A stretch of DNA of 30,033 nucleotides from Microbacteriaceae bacterium (lineage in GTDB: Bacteria > Actinomycetota > Actinomycetes > Actinomycetales > Microbacteriaceae): assembly GCA_947447385.1 (NCBI GenBank), contig CANFKN010000003.1:1-30033 (forward strand), written 5' to 3'. Position 1 is the first letter of the stretch. The number at the start of each line of letters is the position of its first letter. Below the pieces are notes generated by a model, which saw only the letters and a program-made list of their open reading frames with translations, had not been told where the DNA came from and searched no databases. Below, piece by piece: positions 1-6,996 of this stretch. Position numbers and translations under genes: made by a program.

Positions 1-1116
1 GCAATGAGTTTCGGCAATGCCGATCACGGCAACTACGTTGGCTGGGATGGCGTCTTTGGGCTTGATCTGAATCAGCTTTTTCTCGGGGGAGTACTAAACG
101 ACGCGCTTGTCGATGACAACGGCCTCAATCTCGTCTTTGCGGGTTTTCAAGGCACCTTCGCAATCATCACCGTCGCACTGATTTCAGGAGCAATTGCTGA
201 CCGCGCCAAGTTTGGTGCGTGGATGGTATTCGCCGGCGTCTGGGCTACTCTCGTCTATTTTCCTGTTGCCTCGTGGATCGTCAACTTTCAGACCAATGAA
301 GATGGTCAGATGTTCAACGGCGGATGGTTGGTTTATCGCGTAGGAGTTCTAGATTTTGCCGGTGGAACCGCTGTTGAGATTGCATCCGGCGCCTCCGCGC
401 TAGCGCTAGCCCTTGTAGTGGGCAAGCGTTTCGGTTTTGCCAAGGGAGCATACGCTCCTCACAACGTTCCACTGGTGCTAATCGGTGTGGGCATTCTTTG
501 GTTTGGGTGGTTTGGCTTCAACGCCGGTTCAGCACTTGCCGCGAATGGCACTGCCACTCTCGCCTTCGTGAACACTTTAGCTTCGCCGGTTGCCGGAATG
601 CTCACCTGGAGCCTCTATGAGAAACTGAAGCACGGCAAGGCGACATCGGTCGGTGCCGGTTCAGGCGCTGTTGCAGCGCTCGTCGCGATCACTCCATCTT
701 GCGGTTACCTAACCCCGGTTTGGTCTTTGGTTTTGGGTGCAATTGCTGGCGTGGTCTGTGCGATGGCAATCGAACTCAAGTTCATCCTAGGATTTGATGA
801 CTCGCTCGACGTTGTCGGCGTTCACCTCGTTGGTGGCCTGGTAGGCACCCTATATCTAGGATTCTTCGCCAACGGCACAGGCATGATTTATACCGGCACA
901 TTCGACCAGCTCGGCAAGCAGGCTATCGGCGCGTTCGTTGTTTTGGCTTATGCCTTCTGCGTCAGCTATGCAATTGGCTGGACAATTCAAAAAACTATAG
1001 GTTTGCGAATCACCTCGACCGATGAAATTGCTGGTGTTGACCTTGTCGTGCACGGCGAATCTGGCTACAGCGGCCACGACCCACGCTGGAGCTGGCGTCT
1101 AAGCAAAACGGAGTAG
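1..1116 (+). CDS. amt: Ammonium transporter Amt/MEP/Rh family, 5' end outside window
   Basis: Integral membrane channel that takes up ammonium/ammonia across the cytoplasmic membrane. The reading frame is open at base 1; the first ATG (position 4) is internal, because it lies in the segment matching the end of TM2 of full-length Amt proteins, so TM1-TM2 are upstream of the window. The Amt signature starts at codon 117 counted from that ATG (DFAGGTAVEIASG, ending in GKR) and is followed by the pore segment WFGWFGFNAGSALA and by DVVGVHLVGG. The second pore histidine is present (codon 274, bases 823-825), but the first is Glu (GAG, 376-378). The C-terminal tail has the conserved GVDLVVHGESGY stretch. 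No glnB/glnK gene follows; the next gene is convergent, 26 nt away. The identification is secure. Confidence 0.96.
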   Translation, partial: AMSFGNADHGNYVGWDGVFGLDLNQLFLGGVLNDALVDDNGLNLVFAGFQGTFAIITVALISGAIADRAKFGAWMVFAGVWATLVYFPVASWIVNFQTNEDGQMFNGGWLVYRVGVLDFAGGTAVEIASGASALALALVVGKRFGFAKGAYAPHNVPLVLIGVGILWFGWFGFNAGSALAANGTATLAFVNTLASPVAGMLTWSLYEKLKHGKATSVGAGSGAVAALVAITPSCGYLTPVWSLVLGAIAGVVCAMAIELKFILGFDDSLDVVGVHLVGGLVGTLYLGFFANGTGMIYTGTFDQLGKQAIGAFVVLAYAFCVSYAIGWTIQKTIGLRITSTDEIAGVDLVVHGESGYSGHDPRWSWRLSKTE

Positions 1117-1142
1117 CCGAAGGGCATCCTCGTTATTTTTAT

Positions 1143-1388
1143 TTAGCCCTCGGCTAAGTAAGTTGCGCGCCAAACCAAGAAAACGGTGACGCCAAGCACT
1201 AGAAAGTACCAACCAAGCTGCTTCGTGCGTTGGGTTTTTGAATAACCAGGCCAACGATCGCGAATGTTTGCTGCCCAAAGCCACATCGGAGCAATCGTTG
1301 CGAAAGCAAGGGCGAGAAACGCCACGATGACGAACGCGTAGGCCGCGAGCCACTCTAACGGGCCACTGCTGCCGATGTTGTAATTCAT
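1143..1388 (-). CDS. Small two-helix membrane protein, unknown function
   Basis: An 81-residue protein with two strongly hydrophobic stretches (about residues 11-39 and 59-74) separated by a short basic loop (WPGYSKTQRTKQ), so a two-pass membrane protein is predicted. The ATG at 1388 is chosen over an upstream in-frame start at 1457 because a strong Shine-Dalgarno sequence (GGAGGG) lies about 8 nt before it and the upstream extension is not hydrophobic or otherwise protein-like. It converges with amt. I do not recognise a family; the layout resembles small actinobacterial PLDc_N/superinfection-exclusion-like membrane proteins, but that is a guess. No function is assigned. Confidence 0.72.
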   Translation of the reverse strand: MNYNIGSSGPLEWLAAYAFVIVAFLALAFATIAPMWLWAANIRDRWPGYSKTQRTKQLGWYFLVLGVTVFLVWRATYLAEG

Positions 1389-1476
1389 TTCGCGCACCCT
1401 CCAGGTGAAATCTTTATTCACTCTAGCAAGCAGGTGTCGTTGAAGCACGACACGCAACCCATTAGCGCGTCTCAGT

Positions 1477-1505
1477 TTGCATGCCCCTTAGAAGTTTGTT
1501 ATAGT
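1477..1505 (+). promoter_or_regulatory. Promoter of the tRNA cluster
   Basis: A -35 hexamer TTGCAT (1477-1482) and a -10 hexamer TATAGT (1500-1505) are separated by exactly 17 nt. This is the best housekeeping sigma promoter match in the window. Transcription would begin near 1512, about 20 nt before tRNA-Gly, and read through all three tRNAs to the terminator at 1819-1852. Confidence 0.75.
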
Positions 1506-1530
1506 TTTCAAGTTGCCGAAAGGCGACACT

Positions 1531-1603
1531 GCGGATGTGGCTCAGTTGGTAGAGCACAACCTTGCCAAGGTTGGGGTCGCGAGTTCGAATCTCGTCATCC
1601 GCT
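1531..1603 (+). tRNA. tRNA-Gly (anticodon GCC)
   Basis: Cloverleaf can be folded by eye: acceptor stem GCGGATG (1531-1537) pairs with CATCCGC (1596-1602), discriminator T at 1603. The D-arm contains GCTCAGTTGGTAGAGC, the anticodon loop is TTGCCAA with anticodon GCC, and the T-loop contains TTCGAAT. The 3' CCA is not encoded (the next bases are CGC), unlike the two following tRNAs. First gene of a Gly-Cys-Val cluster. Confidence 0.97.
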
Positions 1604-1629
1604 CGCATCAGGCGCAAGCCTTCTAGCAC

Positions 1630-1703
1630 GGTGGAGTGGCCGAGAGGCGAGGCAGCGGCCTGCAAAGCCGTCTACACGGGTTCAAATCCCGTCTTCACCT
1701 CCA
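1630..1703 (+). tRNA. tRNA-Cys (anticodon GCA)
   Basis: Acceptor stem GGTGGAG (1630-1636) pairs with CTTCACC (1693-1699), with one G-T pair, discriminator T at 1700 and an encoded CCA at 1701-1703. The anticodon loop CTGCAAA gives anticodon GCA (Cys), and the T-loop TTCAAAT is canonical. It is 26 nt downstream of tRNA-Gly and presumably on the same transcript. Confidence 0.97.
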
Positions 1704-1704
1704 A

Positions 1705-1720
1705 ACCAATAAATATTGGT
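1705..1720 (+). repeat. Perfect hairpin between tRNA-Cys and tRNA-Val
   Basis: The spacer holds the inverted repeat ACCAAT - AAAT - ATTGGT (6-bp stem, 4-nt loop), placed directly after the tRNA-Cys CCA end and 13 nt before tRNA-Val. It has no T-tract and so does not look like a terminator. It could be a processing signal in the polycistronic tRNA precursor, or it may be chance. Confidence 0.4.
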
Positions 1721-1733
1721 GAGCACCACCCAC

Positions 1734-1808
1734 GGTCGATTGGCGCAGCGGTAGCGCACTTCCTTGACATGGAAGGGGTCACTGGTTCGATCCCAGTATC
1801 GACCACCA
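1734..1808 (+). tRNA. tRNA-Val (anticodon GAC)
   Basis: Acceptor stem GGTCGAT (1734-1740) pairs with ATCGACC (1798-1804), discriminator A at 1805, encoded CCA at 1806-1808. The anticodon loop TTGACAT gives GAC (Val), the D-arm has GGCGCAGCGGTAGCGC and the T-loop is TTCGATC. Last gene of the cluster, directly before a terminator. Confidence 0.97.
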
Positions 1809-1818
1809 AAGATTTGTC

Positions 1819-1852
1819 AAAAAAAGCCCCGGCATTTGCCAGGGCTTTTTTT
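1819..1852. terminator. Bidirectional intrinsic terminator between tRNA cluster and mqo
   Basis: A stem with AGCCC/GGGCT and GGC/GCC arms around an ATTT loop (one C-A mismatch) is flanked by seven A on the left and seven T on the right. It can therefore end transcription of the tRNA operon on the plus strand and of mqo on the minus strand. Confidence 0.88.
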
Positions 1853-1869
1853 GTTTGAGCGCTAAAGCT

Positions 1870-3339
1870 CTATTTGATTTTGAGAGTCTTTGCTGTTGCC
1901 TTCAGGCTTGCAGCTGCCTTTTTCGGGTCGTCTGACAACACGGTGCCAAAGCTTGGAATCATCTGACGAATCTTAGGCTCGAATGTTGCAGATTCTTCGG
2001 TAAACGAGTTTAACAAGATCTTCAACATGATGTCGGTGCCCGTTGAAGCTCCTGGTGAAGCGCCCAGAAGGCCCGAGAGTGAGCCGTCGGCAGACATTAT
2101 AACTTCGGTGCCAAACTGCAGAACGCCGCCCTTCGTTGCGTCTTTTTTGATGACCTGAGCACGCTGGCCCGCGATGATTAGATCCCAATCAAGAGGGTCA
2201 GCAGTTGGAACAAATTCAAGGAGCGCTTCAAATTTCTGACGGTTAGTTTTCAAGACCTCAGACACGAGATATTTCACGAGCGGCAAGTTTGCAGCGCCAA
2301 CTGCGAGATAGGGAATCATGTTGGCGAATCGAATTGAAAACGGTAGGTCAAAGATTGAGCCGTTTTTCAAGAACTTCGGGTTTGCGCCAGCGTATGGACC
2401 AAAAAGCAACGACTTTTCACCGTCAACAACGCGAGTGTCAAGGTGCGGAACAGACATTGGGGGAGCACCAACTGACGCCTGGCTATAAACCTTAGCTTGG
2501 TGTTGTTCAACAAGCTCGGGATTGTAGGTGCGCAAAAACGCTCCCGACACCGGAAAACTGCCATAGCCCTTAGCCTCAGGAATGCCAGACGATTGAAGCA
2601 ATTTCAGAGCCCAACCACCAGCACCCACGAACACTTTGTCGGCAGTTACGGCAAATGGCTTCTCTTGGTTTGCTACTCGCAAGCGCCAGCCATCATCTGA
2701 GCGCTTCACAGACTTCACTTCGTGGCCGGTAGCAATTTCAACGCCCTGCTGTGCTAGCCACGCAAATAGCTGCCTTGTGATTGAGCCGAAATCAACATCG
2801 GTTCCCGATTCGATTCGAGTTGCGGCAATTGGCTCCGAACCTGAACGTCCTTCGATGAGCAGTGGTGCCCACTCGGCGATTTTTGCGGGATCAGTTGAAA
2901 ATTCCATTCCAGCAAACAGCGGTTGTGACTTCAGCGACTCGAAACGACGTGTTAAATAATCAACGTCTTTTTGACCGCGCACAAACGTCATGTGGGGCAC
3001 AGAGTGAATGAATGTGTCAGGGTCATCCAAGATGCCCTGCTCAACAAGATAAGACCAAAACTGGCGCGAAATCTGGAACTGCTCGTTGATAGAGACCGCT
3101 TTGGCAGGCGATGGCAGTGAGCCGTCGGTGCTATCAGGCATGTAGTTGAGCTCGCATAGAGCCGCGTGACCTGTGCCAGCGTTGTTCCAAGGATTCGTGC
3201 TTTCAAGGGCGGGCGCTTCGAGGCGCTCATAAACTTGGATGCTAAGTTCTGGCTTTACTAGCTTCAGAAGGGTGCCAAGTGTGGCCGACATAATGCCGCC
3301 ACCGACCAATACGACGTCGTAATGTTTAGTAGAAATCAC
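1870..3339 (-). CDS. mqo: Malate:quinone oxidoreductase
   Basis: FAD-dependent peripheral membrane enzyme that oxidises L-malate to oxaloacetate and passes the electrons to the quinone pool, a TCA-cycle step that replaces or complements NAD-malate dehydrogenase. The 489-residue length is normal for Mqo. An N-terminal dinucleotide-binding fold is visible (VVLVGGGIMSATLG, about residues 9-22), then NPWNNAGTGHAALCELNY, the central IESGTDVDFGSITRQL stretch, and LFGPYAGANPKFLK in the second half. The start is GTG at 3339; no Shine-Dalgarno precedes it, but a TAGACT -10 box lies 6 nt upstream, so the mRNA is probably leaderless. The gene converges on the tRNA cluster across a shared terminator and lies 41 nt downstream of the VIT gene on the same strand. 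Confidence 0.96.
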   Translation of the reverse strand: MISTKHYDVVLVGGGIMSATLGTLLKLVKPELSIQVYERLEAPALESTNPWNNAGTGHAALCELNYMPDSTDGSLPSPAKAVSINEQFQISRQFWSYLVEQGILDDPDTFIHSVPHMTFVRGQKDVDYLTRRFESLKSQPLFAGMEFSTDPAKIAEWAPLLIEGRSGSEPIAATRIESGTDVDFGSITRQLFAWLAQQGVEIATGHEVKSVKRSDDGWRLRVANQEKPFAVTADKVFVGAGGWALKLLQSSGIPEAKGYGSFPVSGAFLRTYNPELVEQHQAKVYSQASVGAPPMSVPHLDTRVVDGEKSLLFGPYAGANPKFLKNGSIFDLPFSIRFANMIPYLAVGAANLPLVKYLVSEVLKTNRQKFEALLEFVPTADPLDWDLIIAGQRAQVIKKDATKGGVLQFGTEVIMSADGSLSGLLGASPGASTGTDIMLKILLNSFTEESATFEPKIRQMIPSFGTVLSDDPKKAAASLKATAKTLKIK

Positions 3340-3375
3340 TCTAAAAGTCTAAACTGCCGAATGTTGCAGTCGGCA
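3340..3375 (-). promoter_or_regulatory. mqo promoter with leaderless start and upstream inverted repeat
   Basis: Read on the minus strand, TAGACT (3351-3346) is followed by six nucleotides and then the GTG start of mqo, so the expected transcription start falls on or next to the start codon. Immediately upstream, TGCCGA (3355-3360) and TCGGCA (3370-3375) form an inverted repeat with a 9-nt spacer across the -14 to -35 zone, a plausible operator position. No good -35 hexamer is visible. Confidence 0.5.
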
Positions 3376-3380
3376 CAGCT

Positions 3381-4124
3381 TTAGGCGATTCCGCCACCAA
3401 CTAGGCTGCCGATGAAATAAGTCGCGCCCATTGTTAGACCACTTACTAAAACATTTCGCAGGATTGCGCGGAACGGCTTTGCACCGCCAATTTTTGCGCC
3501 TACGAAACCCGTGATGATAAGTGCCACGAGGGTTGCGCCAATGGTTGCGAGAATTTTGCTGTCGGGAGCAAAGCTCGTAATTGCGAGCAGGGGCAACACG
3601 CCACCAGCTGCGAAAGCAACGAGGCTCGCAAATGCTGCTTGAGTTGGGCTCGAGTGCGAACCAACTTCGATGCCCAGTTCTGCCTCGGCATGAGCTTTTA
3701 GGGCGTCTTTTGCCGTCAGTTCGATGGCAACCTGCTGCGCAAGTTCAAAAGACATTCCCTTTTGTTCATAGAACCAAGTGAGTTCTCTAAGTTCTAACTC
3801 TGGGTTCTCTTGAAGTTCCAGACGCTCGGTGTCAAGTGCGGCCATTTCACTGTCTTTTTGTGCGCTCACCGAGGTGTATTCGCCGCCAGCCATCGAAATA
3901 GAGCCAGCGACTAGAGCCGCGACGCCTGCGATAAGAATTGCCCCGGTGTTTGACGGGTCAGCGCCAGCGACACCGATAACCAAGCCCGACGTTGACATGA
4001 TGCCGTCATTGGCTCCAAGCACCCCGGCGCGCAACCAGTTGAGCTTTGCTGCCATCGCAGTTTTTTGAAACTCTTTGCTGGCAATCAATTGCTCAGTCAA
4101 CTGGGCATCGTTTGGCTTAGTCAT
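3381..4124 (-). CDS. VIT1/CCC1 family iron/manganese transporter
   Basis: Membrane protein of the vacuolar iron transporter family (bacterial members are thought to export or sequester Fe2+/Mn2+ using the proton gradient). The 247-residue protein has the family's first-helix motif LGANDGIMSTSGLVIGVAGA, then GSISMAGGEYTSVSAQKDSE at the second helix, an acidic cytoplasmic metal-binding region rich in Glu (about residues 85-145), and three further hydrophobic helices ending in GSLVGGGIA. The ATG at 4124 (MTKPNDAQL) is preferred over an in-frame upstream ATG at 4217, because the 31-residue extension does not look like family sequence and would overlap the promoter. Only a weak Shine-Dalgarno is seen. 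It is divergent from thrS. Metal specificity cannot be read from the sequence. Confidence 0.9.
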   Translation of the reverse strand: MTKPNDAQLTEQLIASKEFQKTAMAAKLNWLRAGVLGANDGIMSTSGLVIGVAGADPSNTGAILIAGVAALVAGSISMAGGEYTSVSAQKDSEMAALDTERLELQENPELELRELTWFYEQKGMSFELAQQVAIELTAKDALKAHAEAELGIEVGSHSSPTQAAFASLVAFAAGGVLPLLAITSFAPDSKILATIGATLVALIITGFVGAKIGGAKPFRAILRNVLVSGLTMGATYFIGSLVGGGIA

Positions 4125-4135
4125 GTAGCAATAAA

Positions 4136-4179
4136 ACAATAAAAATCTTCGACTGCCCAGCAAGGCACACCTAACCTTG
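4136..4179 (-). promoter_or_regulatory. Promoter of the VIT gene with possible DtxR/IdeR-like iron box
   Basis: On the minus strand TTGCTG (4163-4158) and TATTGT (4141-4136) form a -35/-10 pair with 16-nt spacing. Overlapping the -35 is an imperfect palindrome (4179-4160): the left half AAGGTTAGG fits the DtxR/IdeR consensus half-site well, while the right half keeps only CCTT. By hand it matches 13 of 19 consensus positions. Iron control would suit a metal-exporting VIT protein, but the match is imperfect. Confidence 0.35.
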
Positions 4180-4208
4180 GGTTTGATTCTGTGAAAGCTG
4201 CTCAAAAT

Positions 4209-4269
4209 GCCTGCCACAGCCTGCCAAGAACCTCTCGCCGATAGAATAAAGGCAACGCAGATTTTGGAG
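4209..4269 (+). promoter_or_regulatory. thrS upstream region: direct repeat, -10 box and ribosome binding site
   Basis: The octamer GCCTGCCA occurs twice, at 4209-4216 and 4219-4226, exactly 10 bp (one helical turn) apart. TAGAAT at 4242-4247 is a good -10 hexamer with no strong -35. GGAG at 4266-4269, six nucleotides before the GTG at 4276, is a clear ribosome binding site and decides the thrS start. No T-box leader is visible. Confidence 0.5.
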
Positions 4270-4275
4270 TTTTTT

Positions 4276-6282
4276 GTGTCTCAAACCGAGAGTTTTATGT
4301 TGACCGTTAATGGGCAAAGCCAGCAGGCAGAGCCCGGTTCAGACGGGTTCAAGCTTTTCAATGACAAGTCAATCGTTGCGATGCGCGTTAATGGCGAGTT
4401 GCGCGACTTGGCTCACAAAGTCGGCTCGGCAGATGTAGTTGAAGGCGTCAGCATCAACTCGCCTGATGGTTTGAACATTCTGCGCCACTCTGCAGCCCAC
4501 GTTTTGGCCCAGGCTGTGCAAAACATCAACCCCGAGGCGAAGTTGGGCATTGGCCCTCCGGTCACCGATGGTTTCTATTACGACTTCGATGTCGAAACTC
4601 CTTTTACACCTGAAGATTTGCGCGCGCTCGAGAAGCAAATGGATCGCATCATTCGAAGTGGCCAAAGGTTTGTCCGTCGCGTAACGAATGACGGCGATGC
4701 TCGCGTTGAACTCAGCAACGAGCCATACAAACTTGAACTGATCGGCCTTAAGGGCGGCGACGTTGGCGAGGCAGGTGCCGAGGTCGGTGCTGGCGAGCTG
4801 ACAATCTATGACAACGTTGACCCGCAATCAGGCAACACGGTCTGGCGCGATTTGTGCCGTGGCCCGCACCTGCCAAACACGAGAATGATTGGCAACGGCT
4901 ACGCGCTGACACGCGTGGCATCGGCTTATTGGCGCGGCAACGAAAACAACAAGCAGTTGCAGCGTGTCTATGGCACGGCCTGGCCAACCAAAGACGAACT
5001 AAAGGCCTACCAGGAGCGTCTCGAAGAAGCCGCTCGTCGCGACCACCGTCGTCTAGGTGCAGAGCTTGATTTGTTTTCTTTTCCTGACGAAATTGGTTCA
5101 GGTCTTGCAGTGTTCCACCCAAAGGGTGGCATCATGCGTCGCGTGATGGAGGACTACAGCCGAGCTCAGCACGAAAAAGCAGGCTACGAGTTCGTTTATA
5201 GCCCGCACATTACTAAGTCGAACCTCTTCGAAACCTCAGGGCACCTCGCTTGGTATGCCGACGGCATGTTCCCGCCTATGAAAATGGACGAAGAAGTTGA
5301 CGAAAACGGCGTAGTTCGCAAACAGGGTCAGAACTACTACCTAAAGCCCATGAACTGTCCTTTTCACATCTTGGTTTATCGTTCACAGGCACGCAGCTAT
5401 CGTGACCTTCCGCTTCGCATGTTCGAGTTCGGTTCGGTCTATCGTTACGAAAAATCTGGTGTTTTGCACGGCCTAACCCGTGTGCGCGGCATGACCCAAG
5501 ACGACGCACACCTGTTCGTCACACCTGACAACATGGAGGCTGAGCTTCAGAAAGTACTGAAGTTTGTTCTTGACCTGCTTCGCGACTATGGCTTGGATGA
5601 CTTCTATCTCGAGCTATCAACCAAAGAAGAAGGCAACCCAAAGTTTGTTGGAGACCCAGCCGTGTGGGAACGCGCGACCGCAACGCTCGAGAAGGTTGCT
5701 ACTGAATCGGGCCTTGAGTTGGTTCCTGACCCAGGAGGCGCAGCGTTTTATGGCCCGAAGATCTCGGTTCAAGCTCGCGATGCAATCGGTCGCACCTGGC
5801 AGATGTCAACGATTCAACTCGACTTCAACCTGCCAGAGCGCTTTGAACTTGAATTCACTGCTGCAGATGGCAGCAAACAGCGCCCAGTCATGATTCACCG
5901 TGCTTTGTTTGGTTCAATCGAGCGCTTCTTCGGCGTGCTCACTGAGCACTACGCCGGGCATTTTCCGCCATGGCTTGCACCCGTTCAGGTCGTGGGCATT
6001 CCGGTTGCCGATGAATTCTCGGCTTACTTGCACGAAATCGCGGCACAACTCAAAGAGCGTGGAGTTCGCGTTCAGATTGACGATAGCGACGACCGCATGC
6101 AGAAGAAGATTCGCAATCACACCAAAGCGAAGGTTCCTTTTCAGCTGATTGCTGGCGGCGACGATCGCGATGCTGGTGCGGTTAGTTTCAGGTTTAGAGA
6201 TGGAACCCAAGAAAATGGTGTTCCGGTCGCTGACGCAATCGAACGCATCATCAAGGCAATCGAAACTAAGGTTCAGGTTTAG
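4276..6282 (+). CDS. thrS: Threonyl-tRNA synthetase
   Basis: Cytoplasmic class II aminoacyl-tRNA synthetase charging tRNA-Thr. With the GTG at 4276 as start (GGAG six nt upstream) the protein has 668 residues, within the family range. Order: N-terminal TGS domain (about 1-65), editing domain with HSAAH (H71, H75) and CRGPH (C194, H198), then the catalytic core whose zinc ligands fit C361, H412 and H541, with the spacing expected from the E. coli enzyme (C334, H385, H511), class II motif 2 around FRYEKSGVLHGLTRVRG-like sequence, and the C-terminal anticodon-binding domain (about 570-668). Editing and catalytic residues look intact. An upstream in-frame ATG at 4207 would add 23 unrelated residues and is rejected. 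The HIT gene follows after three nucleotides, so the two are presumably cotranscribed. Confidence 0.97.
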   Translation: MSQTESFMLTVNGQSQQAEPGSDGFKLFNDKSIVAMRVNGELRDLAHKVGSADVVEGVSINSPDGLNILRHSAAHVLAQAVQNINPEAKLGIGPPVTDGFYYDFDVETPFTPEDLRALEKQMDRIIRSGQRFVRRVTNDGDARVELSNEPYKLELIGLKGGDVGEAGAEVGAGELTIYDNVDPQSGNTVWRDLCRGPHLPNTRMIGNGYALTRVASAYWRGNENNKQLQRVYGTAWPTKDELKAYQERLEEAARRDHRRLGAELDLFSFPDEIGSGLAVFHPKGGIMRRVMEDYSRAQHEKAGYEFVYSPHITKSNLFETSGHLAWYADGMFPPMKMDEEVDENGVVRKQGQNYYLKPMNCPFHILVYRSQARSYRDLPLRMFEFGSVYRYEKSGVLHGLTRVRGMTQDDAHLFVTPDNMEAELQKVLKFVLDLLRDYGLDDFYLELSTKEEGNPKFVGDPAVWERATATLEKVATESGLELVPDPGGAAFYGPKISVQARDAIGRTWQMSTIQLDFNLPERFELEFTAADGSKQRPVMIHRALFGSIERFFGVLTEHYAGHFPPWLAPVQVVGIPVADEFSAYLHEIAAQLKERGVRVQIDDSDDRMQKKIRNHTKAKVPFQLIAGGDDRDAGAVSFRFRDGTQENGVPVADAIERIIKAIETKVQV

Positions 6283-6285
6283 TTA

Positions 6286-6870
6286 GTGAGCGAAGCCAGC
6301 GCGTTCGACGGCATGTCTGACGATGAACTCGTCAATCATGCTGAAAATTCAGCTAACTTCGCAGCGGTTCCCGACGAATTTCAAAGACTCTGGACTCCTC
6401 ATCGGCTCGTTTACATTCAATATGGCCAGCAGCCACACAAAGATGATTGTCCGTTCTGTCTAGCCCCACAGGGCAGTGACGAAGATGGGCTGATCGTTTA
6501 TCGAGGCGATACCTGCTTCGTTCTGCTCAATCTTTACCCATACAACTCGGGTCATCTTTTAGTTTGCCCCTACCGTCACGTTTCAACCTACGATGAGGCC
6601 ACTCCAGCTGAAGTTGCTGAAATTGGCCTGCTCACGCAACAGGCCATGACAATTTTGAAGCAAATTTCTGGCGCGCACGGTTTCAACATCGGCATGAACC
6701 AAGGTGAGGTTGCTGGCGCTGGCATCGCCTCGCACCTGCACCAACACGTTGTTCCAAGATGGTTGCACGACGCAAACTTTTTTCCGATCATTGCCAAGAC
6801 CAAGGCATTGCCGAAACTGCTTGGCGAAGTTCGCGCAGATATTGCCAAAGCCTGGGCGGCGCTGAGCTAA
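6286..6870 (+). CDS. HIT-family nucleotide hydrolase/AP4A phosphorylase-like protein
   Basis: Histidine-triad nucleotide-binding enzyme. The hallmark HLHQHVV is at residues 150-154, with the nucleotide-binding strand FVLLNLYPYNSGHLLVCPYRH before it and a C55-x2-C58 pair (DDCPFC), as in the actinobacterial group represented by M. tuberculosis Rv2613c, an AP4A phosphorylase. It has 194 residues and starts with GTG three nucleotides after the thrS stop, so translation is probably coupled. The same thrS-HIT pairing occurs in mycobacteria, where the phosphatidylinositol synthase gene follows; here a 126-nt gap and pdxS follow instead. The exact substrate cannot be decided from sequence. Confidence 0.9.
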   Translation: MSEASAFDGMSDDELVNHAENSANFAAVPDEFQRLWTPHRLVYIQYGQQPHKDDCPFCLAPQGSDEDGLIVYRGDTCFVLLNLYPYNSGHLLVCPYRHVSTYDEATPAEVAEIGLLTQQAMTILKQISGAHGFNIGMNQGEVAGAGIASHLHQHVVPRWLHDANFFPIIAKTKALPKLLGEVRADIAKAWAALS

Positions 6871-6984
6871 CCGCGCACCGCTTTTCACTAAGTCGTGGCA
6901 GAAGAAAGCCGAAGGCATCCGAGCAAATTCGCCCTAAGCGTTACAGTTTTTTACGCTGGCAGCACCTGCAACGATTTAGCCGTT

Positions 6985-6996
6985 TAGAATTGCATC
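6985..6996 (+). promoter_or_regulatory. Leaderless promoter of pdxST
   Basis: TAGAAT (6985-6990) lies six nucleotides before the pdxS ATG, and no Shine-Dalgarno is present, so transcription is expected to start at or next to the A of the ATG. The rest of the 126-nt gap (6871-6996) holds only a short AGCGT/ACGCT inverted repeat around a T-rich loop near 6937-6957; I see no gene or gene remnant there. Confidence 0.6.

Noticed and set aside
1114..1157. Inverted repeat between amt and the convergent 81-aa gene (CCGAAGGGC with GCCCTCGGC; also TTAGCC-CTC-GGCTAA) as a terminator
   Set aside because: Neither hairpin is followed by a T-run on either strand; the larger one has a 20-nt loop and a mismatch, and the smaller lies inside the coding end of the 81-aa gene.
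1434..1858. Open frames across the tRNA cluster
   Set aside because: They are chance frames over three well-folded tRNA genes and their terminator.
6937..6957. AGCGT/ACGCT repeat after the HIT gene as a terminator
   Set aside because: Only a five-bp stem, and the T-run is in the loop rather than after the stem.
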